Shown here: piece by piece, positions 1 to 14,469 of the stretch
How positions within the stretch are numbered: the first letter of the stretch is position 1
Layout of the letters: every line of letters starts with the position of its first letter
Source: Chaunax sp. Z400
Taxonomy: Eukaryota; Chordata; Actinopteri; Lophiiformes; Chaunacidae
Assembly (NCBI GenBank): GCA_037577475.1
Contig: CM075188.1
Coordinates: 8,218,501 to 8,282,500, forward strand
DNA: 64,000 bases
Direction of reading: 5' to 3'
The notes under the pieces: generated by a model
What the model saw: the letters and a program-made list of their open reading frames with translations, nothing else
Databases searched by the model: none
What the model was told of the DNA's origin: nothing
Position numbers and translations under genes: made by a program

Positions 1-1225
1 AAACTTAGTCAAACACAGCACACAATTGAGACCTAATGAGGCTGTTTAGTTTACTTAGATGGGTCTTAACTGCTCACATGGGGCTGAGTGGCAAATTAAA
101 CTATAGTCAAACTGGGAAGCCAGGTCCTCTGTGGGCTCCTGTGATTACTGCACCACTTACCCCAGCACTACATGTCTGTCTCCACTTCTTACCCTGCTCC
201 ATGTACACACATATATACAAAACTCATGCATCAAAGCCCTGCACTCATTACCACGCAGAAGATAAACATGGACAGCCCTGCAGATGGCCCAGCTCTCGGA
301 TAGAGGTTTCTCTGTAAATGTATACTTGTGTGAGTGTTTGTGAGGAGATCTCCTGAAGCCTGCTGGAAAAATAGAAGTGTCAGTACATTTTTTCCATCCG
401 AGACCAGACCAGGGACCAGGAGATTCTCTAAAGGAGCCAAGGACTTCACAGCAGGTCTTATTCACGCACGCAGGAAAACATTTTTGTATATTTGTAGCAT
501 TTTACAGGGATATCCATGACTCTCCCGCAGCTCTCTGGAAGCTCCTCCACATTATTCCAGAGCAGCAGCAGGTTAATGGAAGCCAGGTGGAGCCTCCCTG
601 CATTTCCTCTGACCAGGAACGCTTGATTGACACTGAGTTCTGGCGACGAATTTGAGTTCAGCTACTCAGAATCAGGGTCACGATGGAAACATGGCAATTC
701 AAGAGCAACAGCTGCTTTTCTTAGCCACAGAAAGAAAGAGCATTTTCATCCACCTGAGATTATTCTTAATTGGAACGTGTGGATATGTGCGCTGAAGTGT
801 GTCTGGCTTTTCTCTTCGCTTAGTTGTGGTTAACTCTGTCTAATGGTTAAATAGTATTGCAAGTCACCACTTCCAAATTTGAGGCCTGTTTTTTAAGTCC
901 ATGCACTAAAATAAGGGTATAGGTGAACAGAACTGAAAGACTGCTGAAGGCATGGTGGCATGTTCAGGAGCATGCAATCTTTTTTAATTTTGAAATTGTG
1001 TAATTTAAAAAAGAATATACAAAAATTCAATGGTAAAGGGTATCACTTTTTAGGACTTATTGGGTCTGGCTTTTGTCTCACCTGATGACATCTAGAGTTT
1101 GTAATTATGTGATGTTGTAAAGGTCTGTAGTTGCTTATTTTATTTTATTTATTTATTTATTTTCTGCTGAATTTTTTTAAACTTTTTTTTAAATCTTGTG
1201 ATTCACTTGCTCTGCCAAAGGTTTA
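1..1225. other. Intergenic sequence, no gene seen
   Basis: No open reading frame here resembles a known protein or joins to a plausible splice partner. The sequence is moderately AT-rich with a few homopolymer and ATTT runs near the right end. Short open frames on both strands are chance. It lies beyond the 3' end of ndnf. Confidence 0.6.
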
Positions 1226-1500
1226 CTATGTTTTTTTTAATCATCTGGAAAAATAAATAATAATACTTATGTTTTCTTCTCCTTAGAATAAGCCTGTTAT
1301 ATCTACACTCCACCACGTTGTGTAGCAATGTTTCTACAGTGGCCCAGAATGGACAAACCAAACACTGGCTTTAGAGAGGGTCTTTTGAGTTTTTAGCAGC
1401 CTCTGTTCTCCTACACACTTGGGAAGGGAGGGTGATAGAGAGGTATTCATTTGGTTTCACTGTTATATGCAGCTGAATCCTACTCTGAACCTTTAAACCA
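1226..1500 (+). repeat. Dispersed repeat, copy A (short non-autonomous element)
   Basis: This stretch shares its core with the copy at about 21520-21780. Both carry ACAAA(C/T)CAAACACTGGCT, then TTTAGAGA-GGTC, then a TATTCA(T/G)TTGGT block, and both end in AATCCT followed by ACCTTTAA. The match covers most of 250 bp in the same orientation with small indels, as expected for two old copies of one family. From memory the pattern fits a very common teleost repeat. The exact family and full boundaries were not determined. Confidence 0.6.
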
Positions 1501-2102
1501 AGATTAGCTTTTAAAAGATGAAATACTTCATTCTTTCTCATACAACTGAAAAGTTTAATTCCTGAGCAATTAAACGTACTCTTGCTCAGATTTTATTTAT
1601 ACATGGTATGACCAGTAGCTTATGGTGGCTAATGTTAGCTAATGTTTTATGGAGTTAGTTTACTGACTTTATGACTCTTAGGTCAACATTCTTAAAATAC
1701 TCTTCACCCTTCACTGGTGTTATCACAATCGTAAAAGAAGAAGTAAACATTCTGTGTTTATTTAAATGTTTATATGCTAAAACCTAGCATGGTAGTAGCA
1801 AAAGTAAATAAATATTTCCAGGTCAGTGGACTAACTGAGTAGTGTCTGTTACATAGCAATATCTATCTAAAGTTTGCTAACATAAAGTCTGCAAATACAT
1901 TTGCCACTATAAGATACTGGTTATAAAAAAAATCAATAAGGTTATAGCGGCACAATTTCTGAGTGTAAACTGAGAAATTATGCATTTTATTGTTTAGGAA
2001 TTTAACTTTCAATTTTTAGATTAAATCAAAGGAAATTATTTCTTCTCTTAAAAGTTACATGGTATCACTTTATCTAATGTATAAAAGAAGATAATCCATC
2101 CA
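1501..2102. other. Intergenic sequence, nothing recognised
   Basis: AT-rich sequence with no coding potential or recognisable repeat that I can support. Confidence 0.5.
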
Positions 2103-2289
2103 TCTTCTTTACAGGCCCACAGGGATGCTGGAGCCTATCTCAGCTCACATTGGCTGACACATTGAGAGACAAACAACCATTCACACTCACATTCACACCT
2201 ATGGGAATGTTAGCTTCATCGATTGACTTATTTTGCATGTTTTTGGACTGTGGGAGGAAGCCAGAATAGCCGAAGGGATGTTCTCCCCA
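2103..2289. repeat. LINE-derived relic (common teleost repeat)
   Basis: The block contains GATGCTGGAGCCTATCTCAG, CAACCATTCACACTCACATT and TTTTTGGACTGTGGGAGGAA. These phrases recur in a very abundant fish repeat that I take to be the 3' part of an L2/Maui-like LINE. The copy is diverged and short. It ends abruptly where the tRNA-derived SINE starts, which suggests the SINE landed in or beside it. Family assignment is from memory. Confidence 0.5.
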
Positions 2290-2575
2290 TGTCTGTGTGG
2301 GGCGGCTGTGGCTCGGTGGTAGAGCGTCCACTTATCAGAAGGTCGGTGGTTCGATGCCCAGCCCCTGCAGTCTACATGTCGACGTGTCCTTGGGCAAGAT
2401 ACTGAACCACCAAATTGCTCCCAATGGCTGTTCCATTGGTGTGTGAGTATTTGCGTGAATGGTTACTGCTCCTAATGAGCAGGTTGCACCTTCATGGTAC
2501 GAATGCCACCACTGTATGAATGTACGTGTGAATGGCTGAAAGCTGGCTTGTGTTGTAAAGGTCCCTACTCCCTGG
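2290..2575 (+). mobile_element. tRNA-derived SINE
   Basis: The head looks like a tRNA gene. An A-box-like TGGCTCGGTGGTAGAGCG lies at about 2308-2325, and a B-box GGTTCGATGCC follows at about 2347-2357. The downstream body (CCTTGGGCAAGATACTGAAC, then TGTTCCATTGGTGTGTGA) is the tRNA-unrelated part of a SINE family common in acanthomorph fish. The usual 3' end (AAGCGCTTTGAGT-like) is missing or decayed after about 2575. The tRNA-like head belongs to the SINE and is not a functional tRNA: there is no clear anticodon arm or 3' acceptor half. Confidence 0.75.
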
Positions 2576-2729
2576 GCTAAACAAACTTTCAACCTACATT
2601 TCAGCTCTGACCTGCTTGTATGACAGTAAATATAAGTAGGCATTCCAAAAACTCCTCAGTGTCAAAAACAGGAATGCTTCTCCTACAAAGTCAAGAAAAT
2701 GCACTCATATGTATGCTAAGATGCTCTGA

Positions 2730-3756
2730 TTTATTACTGCAAATCAATGAGACTCTGGTTTGATTGCAAATGATGGTCGAGTGGTAATACAGTACTTTTA
2801 TTGTGGAGCTGAGGCACGATTTATCTTAAAATCATTTTGCAGTTCATCCTCTGTCGACCTGTCACCAATCATTTTTAGGATTTCTATTGCAAATCTTGAG
2901 TTTCAAGTTCTACTTATGCAATCCTATTCTAAGTGTCTGAGTCTTTAAACACTATGCGCCGTGTGCTCTTTCATTTCAGAGCCATGACTGTGATGTTAAC
3001 AGCTTGGCAGAAGAAAATGACACCCAGAGTGACAGAGGGATTACTTATTCTATATTTAGTGTTTATGTACATGAATATTGGCAGGACATCTCTGTACATG
3101 TGACACACACACACAGCGATACAGTGATAATAACACAGATCTCCAGCACGAAACACATTTACAAGATGGGCTCGAGAGCAAACACTGGCTGAGATACATA
3201 AGGGAATGTCTGGACTACGACAACTTCCTCATAAAACTGGAATTTCCCCGTAACAGTTATTATCGTTATCAATAAAAACAGACAATCAAAAAGAGAGACA
3301 AAAAGTATAAAATAATTTAAATTCCTCCTAAAACATGTAGTGAATATGCAGTGAGAGATCTCTACAATGCAGCTACTGTATCTCCTCTGGTCGGCATGAT
3401 TTAAAACACATAAATATGACGGACAAAAACAAATGTCATGCAGCAACAAAGAAACACACAAGATGAGAGATGATCTTCTTTGAAGTTCTGCCTCCCCAGT
3501 GGCAACATGATGTCAAGACGACAAGCCCGGTAACAAAGCACCTCACGCCAATGGGCCACCCAGAGGTGCCAAAATGAATTGTAAACATAAATATACAGGT
3601 TGATATCTCTCTCTACAAACAGTTCAGTCACTGCCACAGGCCCATCCGCTGTGTGAGTAGTCAGTCTGTATACACTCCTTAGTAGAATATCACTTAGAGT
3701 TAAATAAACTTATTTAATATATATATTTATAATAGATTTATTCTATGCAGAGTCAT
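2730..3756 (-). other. ndnf: ndnf 3' untranslated region (end approximate)
   Basis: Sequence downstream of the ndnf stop. In the minus direction AATAAA poly(A) hexamers lie at 2797-2802 and 2730-2735 (TTTATT on the plus strand), giving a 3'UTR of about 1 kb. Another hexamer at 3736-3741 is only about 16 nt after the stop and is unlikely to be used. No coding potential is seen. Which hexamer is used cannot be told from sequence alone. Confidence 0.4.
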
Positions 3757-5153
3757 TTAGCAGTATTTCCTTGTTTTCACCAGTTTGCTCTGGTATTTAA
3801 CTGAGTGACCACTGTGTCCCACCACGTAAACGTCCAGCAGGTAGGTTTTGCCTGGCTCCAGACCTGTGATGGTCTCTGTTGTCACAGCTTTCTGCAGGTT
3901 TGGGCTGTGGAAGTACTTGCACAGGACCTTTTCTGACTTCCTCCGGGTCTCTGGCCCGGCACACTGGTTTTGTTCCCGGCGTCGCTGCTCCTCGCCATAA
4001 TTGTCAGCCACCTCCTTGCGGTAAATGCAGTATTTGTTGCGATCCTGCGTGCCCAGCCAGGCCACAGTGACGGAGGAGCAGGTGCGCAGCTTGTCAAAGG
4101 CCTTAATGCGCGTATCCTCTGGAAGCGCAGGGAAGGGATGTTTGCTGCTGGGTCGTGTGGTGGCTAGCACCTTCAAAGTGGACGCCCCTTTCCTGCTGCC
4201 CCGCAAACGGATCAGGTACTTGGCTTTTGGCTTTCCCCTCAGCTGGAACTGCCGTACACCCTCCACGTTCTGGGAGAGCAGCAACTTGCCATCTCGCCTC
4301 ACCTGCACCTGCACAGCATCCAGACATGTGTGGACAAAAAGAGTGACCCTTTGATGGGAAGACACTGGAGCAAAGCGCAGAAACTTGCTGCCCTTTCTCT
4401 TGATGAACACATCCGATACTTTGCCGTCCTTCAGCTCCACTGTCTTCTGGCGAGCCTCCTCTTTGGTGCGAGCGAATGTTCCCACGTACGCTGTGCTGGT
4501 GTTGGTTGCAGAATTCACAGCAAACACATCGAAGTAGTACTGTGTGTCTGGCTTCAGGTCTGAAACAGTGAAAATGTTTTTATTGCCAATACACAACTTC
4601 TGAATGTCTGATGCTTTGGGTTTGACTGTGTACGCCCGTGAGATTTTGTTACTTGTGAGGCCTCGGTCCTTGCCAAAACCAATGTCAGAGGGAACAAAGC
4701 CGAAATGAGCAAAGTCAAACGGGCTAAAGTCTCTACCAGGCTTTGGAGCCAGCATGAAGGCATCATCAATGCTGATCTTAGCTTCAGCAGCACACATGCT
4801 CTTGAAATTGTGCTCTTTGTTAATCACTACACAGTATTGGACAGGCTGGCCCATCAGAAAGCCCGTTGGTGTTGGCTTCCAGGCCAGGGTGACAGTGGTA
4901 CGGCCCAGTGCGGTCACATCCACACGAGGGTCATAAGGCAGCTCTGGGTAGGGCTGGTCAGACTCTGGAGTTGTGGTGGAATACACCTTGAAGTTGCTGT
5001 CTTTCTCTGTGGACAGCATCTCCAGCTGGTAGAGGCCAGAGGGCGTGTTGGTAGCCACATAGGACTCCACATCATTACCCTTGTAGGTAAAAAGTTCCGT
5101 CCCCTCGTCTACTGTCACCTGCTGTTTCTGCTGGTCCAGAGGTTCAGGCTCTC
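3757..5153 (-). CDS. ndnf: ndnf coding exon 4 (last; both FN3 regions)
   Basis: A long exon of 1,397 nt entered in phase 1. The acceptor TTTTCCAG is on the minus strand immediately before 5153, and the split glycine codon joins GEGSG to EPEPLDQQ. It carries residues 107-571. Conserved blocks include KGNDVE, STEKD, PELPYDPRVDVT, QYCVVINKEHNFKS, FSPFDFAHFGF, ICxGNKNIFTVSDLKPDTQ-like text and KYQSKLVKTRK. There are no frameshifts. Confidence 0.95.
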
Positions 5154-8100
5154 CTGGAAAACAAATACGAATAAGCACAACATGGGCTCTTTGGTAAATA
5201 TGCTAAATTTATAGTACAAATTTTGACAGATCTGTTATCGTGACCTTTACAATATTTTTCTTCTATTTCATTTTTTTTGCTTTGATGAAAAACAATTTCC
5301 ACCCTTGCTGCAAATGTTTAATTTGTGAAGTTATGATAAAGCTCTGCAAGCCTTACAGACTATTAGCCCCTCACATGGCAGCCATGTTTTCACTCCAAAC
5401 ATCCCCAAAGATCACAGGCCAGCATTCACATGGCCTTTCTGTGGAAGCTGTGCTACAAAGGGGTGCCTTGTAGCTTCTACGTGAGAGAGACAGCCCAAGC
5501 ATAATATTATGTTTGTCAACCAGAGAGTGTGCTCAGTGGTGTACTCAAAATTAATGCTCAAAAATCTAGTCCCACAAGACCAAAAAGAGCAGGAAAGACA
5601 GGAAGAGGTTCACTGACTCAGCTATTAATCCAACACATCTTGTGAAGTCAGACTTCCATCAATGGTGCTGCATGTGTTGAATCCAAATCTGTCATTTATC
5701 CCCTACGTACAGTTGAATTATTTTCTCTTGAGGCAAGGCCCATGTCTTCAACAGTTTAACAACGCCATAAATCATTTTGTGGCATTTGATCTGACAAGAG
5801 CACAGACACAAGCGCAGGTGCTCATGTATTGATATTCAAATATAAGCTCACATCACACATCTAAACCAGCACTTTGGTCATCTGGCTGAGAGGACACCAC
5901 CCAGATGGAGAAAGTTTTAATGTGAGGTAGGAAAGAAAAAAGAAATGGAAAGGAGGAAGGAAGACAGACAGTCAGAGCGCAGCAGGATTTACCTTAAGAA
6001 AACCTAGACAGTTTAAGTAAAGGGAAGTAATGTCTTTGATTTAGTTGGATGACTACAGTAAAGTGGAGCCCCTCTCTGAAATTATAGTCTGGGCAGAGTC
6101 AGACGCATCATAAGTGGTCAGACTAGACACTACGACTGTGACTTAATTTAAGCCCACCAAAACACAAAGCCTAACATCACTGTGTAGGTTAATTGTGTGT
6201 GGGGATAGTGATATTTCCACATAACGTGTCATTAACCTCTTCCACTGCTGCCTGATGTCAATTATACCTGATCCCTCTCCACTGGCCTCTTCTGGCAGCT
6301 CCTGAAGAGTGAGTTTCCACTCCAGAGGAGCATCACAAGGTGTCACAGTAACAGACAGGGGTGTGTTGTCTTCCTCCACCACAAAGTAGTACCTGTGAAA
6401 ATAACACATATCACATTTTGACATTATCCAAACTAACATGGGGGATAAATGCATGAGGAGACTGAGACTATGGCACACCATGATTTTATTGTACTACTGA
6501 CGTTGAGCTCTCTCACTCTACGCTAACAGACCCTCAAGTACCCAAACACAACTTTGTCATTTATTATTTAGCTTTTGCATCAACCTAATAATAATAATAC
6601 ATTATTTATTGATTAATTAATATTAATCAATAATAATACCCCTCCATGAATCGCCACCTAATCGCGGTGGAGGGGTTTGAGTGCCTTAATGATGTGGTGT
6701 CCATAAGTGCTTGGCACCAGGATGCCCTAGGTCGTAGGTCAATGAGTTTTAGTTGTATCAGCAGACCTACGACCATATGTTCTGGATACTCAACTGATCA
6801 CCACCTGGTGGTGTGTTGGATCAGATGGCAGGGGGGCCTGGTGCACCCAAACGTACAGTGAGGGTGTGCTGGGACCATTTGGCACAGCCTCCTGTCCAGG
6901 AGATCTTCAACTCGCACCTCTGGCAGAATTTCTACTGCATTCCGAGGGAGGCTGGTGACATTGAGTCCGAGTGAACTATGTTCTGCACCTCCATTGCTGA
7001 GGCCGCTGCCTGGAGCTGTGGCCGTAAGGGTGTGGGTGCCTGTCGCAGCCCAGAACCCGGTGGTGGACGCTGGGCATGGTTAGCCTGTGGGACTCCTAAG
7101 GCAGCTGACAGGTATCAGCAGGCCAATCAGAATGCAGCTTTGGCAGTTGCTGAAGCAAAAACTTGGGTGTGGGAGGAGTTTGGTGAGGCTATGGAGCATG
7201 ACTTTCAGACAGCCTCAAAGATATTCTGGCAAACCATCAGACGACTCAGGAGGGGGAAGCAGTGCTCTATTTGCGCTGTGGACAGTGGGGATGGTGTGCT
7301 GCTGACCTCAACTGGGGATATAGTCGGGCGGTGGAAGGAGTACTTTGAGGGTTTCCTCAATCCCACTAACACGTCCTCCATGGAGGAGTAAGAGATGGGG
7401 GACTCGGAGGGGGAGGGGGCCCCTATCACAGGGGCTGAGGTCACTAAGGTAGTTAATAAGCTCCTCTCTTGCAGGGCCCTAGGGGTGGATGAGATTCGCC
7501 CTGAGTACTTTAAGGCTCTGGATGTTGTAGGACTGTCTTGGTTGACACGCCTCTGCAACATTGTGTGGAAGTTGGGGACAGTGCCTCGGGATTGGCAGAC
7601 TGGGTTGGTGGTTCACCTTTTTAAGAAGGAGGACCGGAGGGTGTGTTCCAACTATATTGGGGTATCACACTTCTCAGCCTCCCTGGGAAGGTCTATGCCA
7701 AGGTACTGGAGAGTAGAGTCCGTCTGTTAGAATCTCGGATTCAGGAGGAACAATGTGGTTTTCGTCCTGGTCATGGAACACTGGATCAACTCTTCACTCT
7801 TGCTAGAGTGCTGGAGGATGCATGGGAGTTAGCCCAACCAGTCTACATGTGCTTTGTCGACTTAGAAAAGGCACACGACCATGTCCCTCGCATGTCGCAT
7901 GCTCTGGGAATATGGGGTGTCAGGCCCAGCTGAGTGTTAAGCAGCTGGGATGAGAATCAGCACCTCCAAGTCATGGTTCTCAGTCGGAAAAGGGTGGATT
8001 GCTCTCTCCAGGTCAGGGATGAGTTGCTGCTCCAAGTGGAGGAGTTCAAGTATCTCGAGGTCTTGTTCATGAGTGAGGAAAGAATGGCGCGAGAGATTGA

Positions 8101-9014
8101 TAGACGGATCAGGGCAGCAGCTGCAGGGATGTGGACTCTGTATCGGTCTGTTGTGATGAAAAGGGAGCTAAGCCACAAGGCAAAGCTCTCGATTTACCGG
8201 TCAACCTACGTTCCTACCCTCACCTATGGTCATGAGCTCTTGTTAATGACCGAAGGAACAAGATCATGAAAACAAGCTTCCTCCACAGGGTGTCTGGGCT
8301 CACCCTTAGAGATAGAGTGAAGAGTTCAGTCATTCGGGAGGCGCTCAGAGTGGAGCCGCTGTTCCTCCACATTGAGAGGAGTCAGCTGAGGTGGTTTGGG
8401 CATTTGGTTAGGATGCTCCCTGGACGCCTCCCTGGGGAGGTATTCCGGACATGTCCCTCTGGAAGGAGACCTCGTGGTAGACCCAGGACGTGCTGGAGGG
8501 ATTATATTTCTCGGCTGGCTTGGGAACGCCTTGGTGTACCCCCAGAAGAGCTGGAGGAGGTGGCTACGGAGAGGGAGGTTTGGGCTTCTCTGCTGAGACT
8601 GCTGCCCCCGCGACCCGGACTCGGATAAGCGGAAGAAAATGGATGGATGGATGGATACTATCTATTTACAGTAAGTGGCCGTCTACACATTTTATGTTTA
8701 ATTGTTATGGCTCACTCGGCAGCAGAAGGTGAAATTTGCTCTTTTTTTGCACTCATAACAGCATGTAGACGGTGTTTATCACGTGGATTATGTAATTCAT
8801 TCAGTCATTGCTTGTCTTACCTTTTGGGTGTATCCCTGAAGAGGTAGCCACTGATCTCAGCTCCATCCGGCATGACAGAGGAGTCGTGGAACAGCGACTT
8901 GTCTCTAATCTGCATCTGGAAGAGTCCTTCATCTCTCGTGGGCAGCTTCTGGGCCAAAGTTCCCAGCCCCAACAGCAGCAGCAGCACCACGCTCCAACCT
9001 TTATACTGCCTCAT
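3757..9014 (-). CDS. ndnf: ndnf: neuron-derived neurotrophic factor, secreted FN3 protein
   Basis: Three coding exons join in frame on the minus strand: 9014-8821, 6392-6268 and 5153-3757, giving 571 codons plus stop. Human NDNF, from memory, is 568. All junctions are GT-AG. The start is the ATG at 9014-9012, because the splice acceptor lies one base upstream (CAG|A ATG) and the next residues form a signal peptide (VVLLLLLGLG, then KLPTRDE). Exon 3 encodes the conserved YYFVVEEDNTPLSVTVTPCD stretch. Exon 4 encodes two fibronectin type III regions, around residues 180-330 and 450-565, with TVTLAW and DTRIKAFDKLRTC, and ends in KTRKYC. NDNF is a secreted glycoprotein supporting neuron survival and migration, and it modulates FGF signalling. 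A Rex3-like LINE lies in the second intron. A teleost ndnf paralogue is possible, but the similarity to NDNF itself is strong. Confidence 0.95.
5154..6267. other. ndnf intron 3, no features
   Basis: This 1.1-kb intron is bounded by GTATAA and TTTTCCAG on the minus strand. No coding or repeat structure was recognised apart from simple purine-rich stretches near 5935-5970. Confidence 0.6.
6268..6392 (-). CDS. ndnf: ndnf coding exon 3
   Basis: A 125-nt exon, acceptor TTTTCACAG and donor GTATAA on the minus strand, phase 2 in and phase 1 out. It encodes VVEEDNTPLSVTVTPCDAP and LEWKLTLQELPEEASGEGSG. Both blocks are near-identical to the vertebrate NDNF family as I remember it. Confidence 0.93.
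6606..6633. repeat. Perfect 12-bp inverted repeat, 4-nt loop
   Basis: TTATTGATTAAT at 6606-6617 is exactly mirrored by ATTAATCAATAA at 6622-6633, separated by TAAT. It lies inside ndnf intron 2, within about 10-35 bp of the left edge of the Rex3-like element. AT-rich hairpins like this can arise by chance or mark a former insertion target. Confidence 0.7.
6640..8656 (+). mobile_element. Rex3-like (RTE clade) non-LTR retrotransposon, dead copy
   Basis: The element lies on the opposite strand to the host gene, in ndnf intron 2. The left part resembles the end of an apurinic-type endonuclease (TDHHLVVCW near 6800). The middle holds reverse transcriptase text: IFWQTIRRLRRGKQC near 7226, DWQTGLV near 7590, EEQCGFRPGHGTLDQL near 7750 and CFVDLEKAHD near 7850. 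The right part holds the C-terminal LRWFGHLVRM and RPRGRPRTCWRDY near 8385-8505. It ends in a GATG/ATGG microsatellite tail at 8640-8656, as expected for Rex3. The reading frame is broken by stops and shifts. The stretch after CFVDLEKAHDHVP, where the YADD catalytic motif should lie, is missing near 7925-7940. It is 5' truncated and inactive. Confidence 0.85.
8821..9014 (-). CDS. ndnf: ndnf coding exon 2 (start codon, signal peptide)
   Basis: The exon starts at 9015 on the minus strand directly after CTTTCAG, so only one untranslated base precedes the ATG at 9014-9012. The donor is AAAAG|GTAAGA at 8821/8820, phase 2. It encodes the signal peptide and a conserved block containing LFQMQIRD, FHDSSVMPDGAEISGYLFRD and TPKR. 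Confidence 0.93.
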
Positions 9015-9044
9015 TCTGAAAGACACAAAAAGATGACAATAAGA

Positions 9045-9390
9045 TAAGCTAATACAGGCCTACAGACAAAGGAGTGGTCCCAATCTTCTCATCTAACTCT
9101 CAAGCAGAAAGAGAATAAGTATATTTCCAAAAATATCAAACTATTCCTTTAAAATCAAACATAACTGAACGATAAAAGAAAAGACTTTGGAGGACCTGAT
9201 AGGTGGACATTGTTACAGCCAGACTAGGCTAGCTGTATCCTCCTGTTTCCAGTCTCTATGGTTAATTGAGATTTAGCTAATATTTAGCATACAGACACAA
9301 GAATCACATCAATCTTCTCATACAAACTCTTGACAAATGTAAATAAATGTGCATATTTCTCAAAATTGTCTGACTATATCTTTGATGAAC
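9045..9390. repeat. Dispersed teleost repeat, two partial tandem copies
   Basis: AATCTTCTCATCTAACTCTC, then AAGCAGAAAGAGAATAAGTAT and CAAACTATTCCTTTAA occupy 9084-9150. The same order recurs, more decayed, at 9310-9385 (AATCTTCTCATACAAACTCT, then AAATGTGCATATTTCTCAAA). The second copy is preceded by CCAGACTAGGCTAGCTGTAT and CCTCCTGTTTCCAGTCTCTA near 9220-9258. This order matches a short repeat common in fish introns. Two copies in series suggest a duplication or a nested insertion. Confidence 0.55.
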
Positions 9391-12168
<2,778 letters not shown>

Positions 12169-13527
12169 TGCGTGTGCACCAAACTGCCCTGACCTCCCCT
12201 TTCTCTTCTCACTTTGTTTAACCGGTCTCCCTCTCTCCTCCCCTCCAGCTCCTTGTCAAGTCGGATAAGGCTCCTGCCTGCTGCCACATGGAGCTCATTA
12301 ACAGAACAGGAGGGAATAAAAGACAGTTTAATTTCAACACAAATAAAGAGACATTTCGGATTCCACCCAACAAGTTGCCTGGCGGGGCTCGCGGGACCTG
12401 AAGCCTGTGTGTTTTCTTTAAGGAAATCTGAAGGCAGATTTATGGTGGGCCCTCAGTAGCAAGCTCCATCACTGCTGTCACTTCAGGGCCGGTGGTGGGG
12501 ATTGGAGTGAGTGGAGTGTATGTGAGGCTGGGAGCCAAGGATGGAACCACACTGGACCTGTGCTATAGGCGGGCCAAACCAAAGCAGGTCTGGTGCTCTT
12601 GGACAGCTAAACAGCTCATTAATGAATTGGTAGAGACTGTGGCGAGGGCTTATTTTCAATAATAGATATTTTTATCTGCTGTGTGTATGTCCCCATGTGG
12701 GTGTGATTCCAAACCATCACATTCCTCCATTCCACTGTGTGTATAAGTTTAAACCATCACTCATGACCTCGCCATCCACAACATCACTCACAGTTTGAGT
12801 TTCTGAACTATCCACATCATCAGAACCACAAAATCTGGCACAATAGCATGATGGAGAAGAGAGCCCAGTTTCCTTCTGCCCCACCCCTCCCCTCTTTCCT
12901 CTTTCTAGCCCATCTCTGGAGCTTGCATTTAGCTTGCATCCTGGAATGTCTCTATGAGGAGGGTCAGGTCGCAGGGCCACTTTCTGCCTTAAGAAACCCA
13001 TTCAGATAGAAGTGAGTATGGGGGGAGTGGTGGTGGCTCTGACTGATGCGCAGGCATTGTGGCTGCAGGGGTGATTAAAGATTACAAGAGAAAATGCCCC
13101 ATGGGAAAGTCATCCACCCACTGCCCATCATCCGGGGCGCACATGCACTAGGTCTGGCTGCGTCGTGGGAAATGAGTTAATCATGCGCCGTTATGTTGTG
13201 TTTGGAGTCAGAGAAGGGGAAGCACAGACAGAAAGCCTGTTCAGCAGCTAGTGTGAGCCGCTCTGCCTCTGCTTGTGTCCATCTGAGGGAGCATAATGGG
13301 GGGCTTTGCAAAATGAATGTGCCAGGAACTGGGAGCAGAGTGTGGGTATGATGAATAATTTAACAAGGATATAAAAACGTGCGTCCTTAATCTTCCAGCA
13401 GTGACTCTGGATGTGTGACACAAAGGCAGCGCGGAGGAGACAGTATATACACCGCAGCCTGTCACTTCTCTGGACGCACACGGCTATAGCAACACTGGCG
13501 GAATTCTTTCAGCCGGAGAGTTTTCAT

Positions 13528-13535
13528 ATGCAAAT
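13528..13535 (+). promoter_or_regulatory. POU octamer-type site in ndnf intron 1
   Basis: A perfect ATGCAAAT octamer, the consensus for POU-domain factors, occurs about 0.95 kb downstream of the probable first exon in the direction of ndnf transcription. An 8-mer match occurs by chance about once per 30 kb counting both strands, so this is only a candidate. Confidence 0.25.
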
Positions 13536-14469
13536 CATGGTTTAGTTACGGTATGCGACGCAGACCTTCCCATTTTAAGACTTTTTTTTTGTTCATGATT
13601 CATTCTCCTGAGAAAGTAGAAGGGAGGCAGTGTGGCTTCACCGTGCTACTAAATACAGTTATTCAAATCCCCACTCCGGGTATGTCTCATTAAACACAGG
13701 CTGAGATGAGAGCTCCCACATGGACCGGATGGGAGAAAAAAACAATTCCCAACATGTCATTAATCTGTCTTGGATCATTTTCATTTCAACAGCTGAGGCG
13801 GCTGTACGTCAAATTTATTGCAATTTCCGTTACAATCCTCATCAAGCGCTCCGGTCCTATCGGTCTGGGCTCCTACAGGTGCGTAAAAGCACCCAACGGT
13901 GTAACTATGAAACAATTTGCGCTTTAAAACCGCGCCATGTTTTTTTTACACTTTGCAGCTAAACACTTGGATGGAGAGGACAGCACACATGGCGCACAGA
14001 TCGTAAGAAATACTGCGCGTATTGATAAATCGCCTCATTGGGTGCTGTGTCACCCTTGGGAGCATGGGAACCATTTGGGGACACAAAAGCAGGAGGTTTT
14101 TCATAAGTTCATCAGTTGGACGGTCCTCGTCCGCAGCTCCATACACAGTCCAAACCAAAATAAGATCAGATTTAAGGAACACGCGAGTTTAGGCTTGATT
14201 GAAATATGTTGGAAACTTCTAACTTCCCGGAGTTGTAAACCGCAAAACCTCTTCCCCTCTCTTTCTCTCTCTGGCAGGCGTTTCAAAGGCATCACTCTAC
14301 TCTCTGCATTTATATGGAGCTCTTGGAAAAATAAAAGCCTTAGAAAAGTAAAAGTAAGGAAGTTTTTTTTCACTTAATTATTTCATAGAAGCTCTGGATC
14401 AGACGCGCCGCTGCACCCCAGATGAAAGATCATGCGGAAAAATACAATCTTTACATGAGACGGACTTAC

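Noticed and set aside
2295..2365. tRNA gene
   Set aside because: A- and B-box-like motifs are present but the sequence continues into a SINE body and does not fold as a full tRNA with acceptor stem.
4705..5214. 169-codon plus-strand open frame
   Set aside because: It is the antisense shadow of ndnf exon 4, which has clear protein similarity on the other strand.
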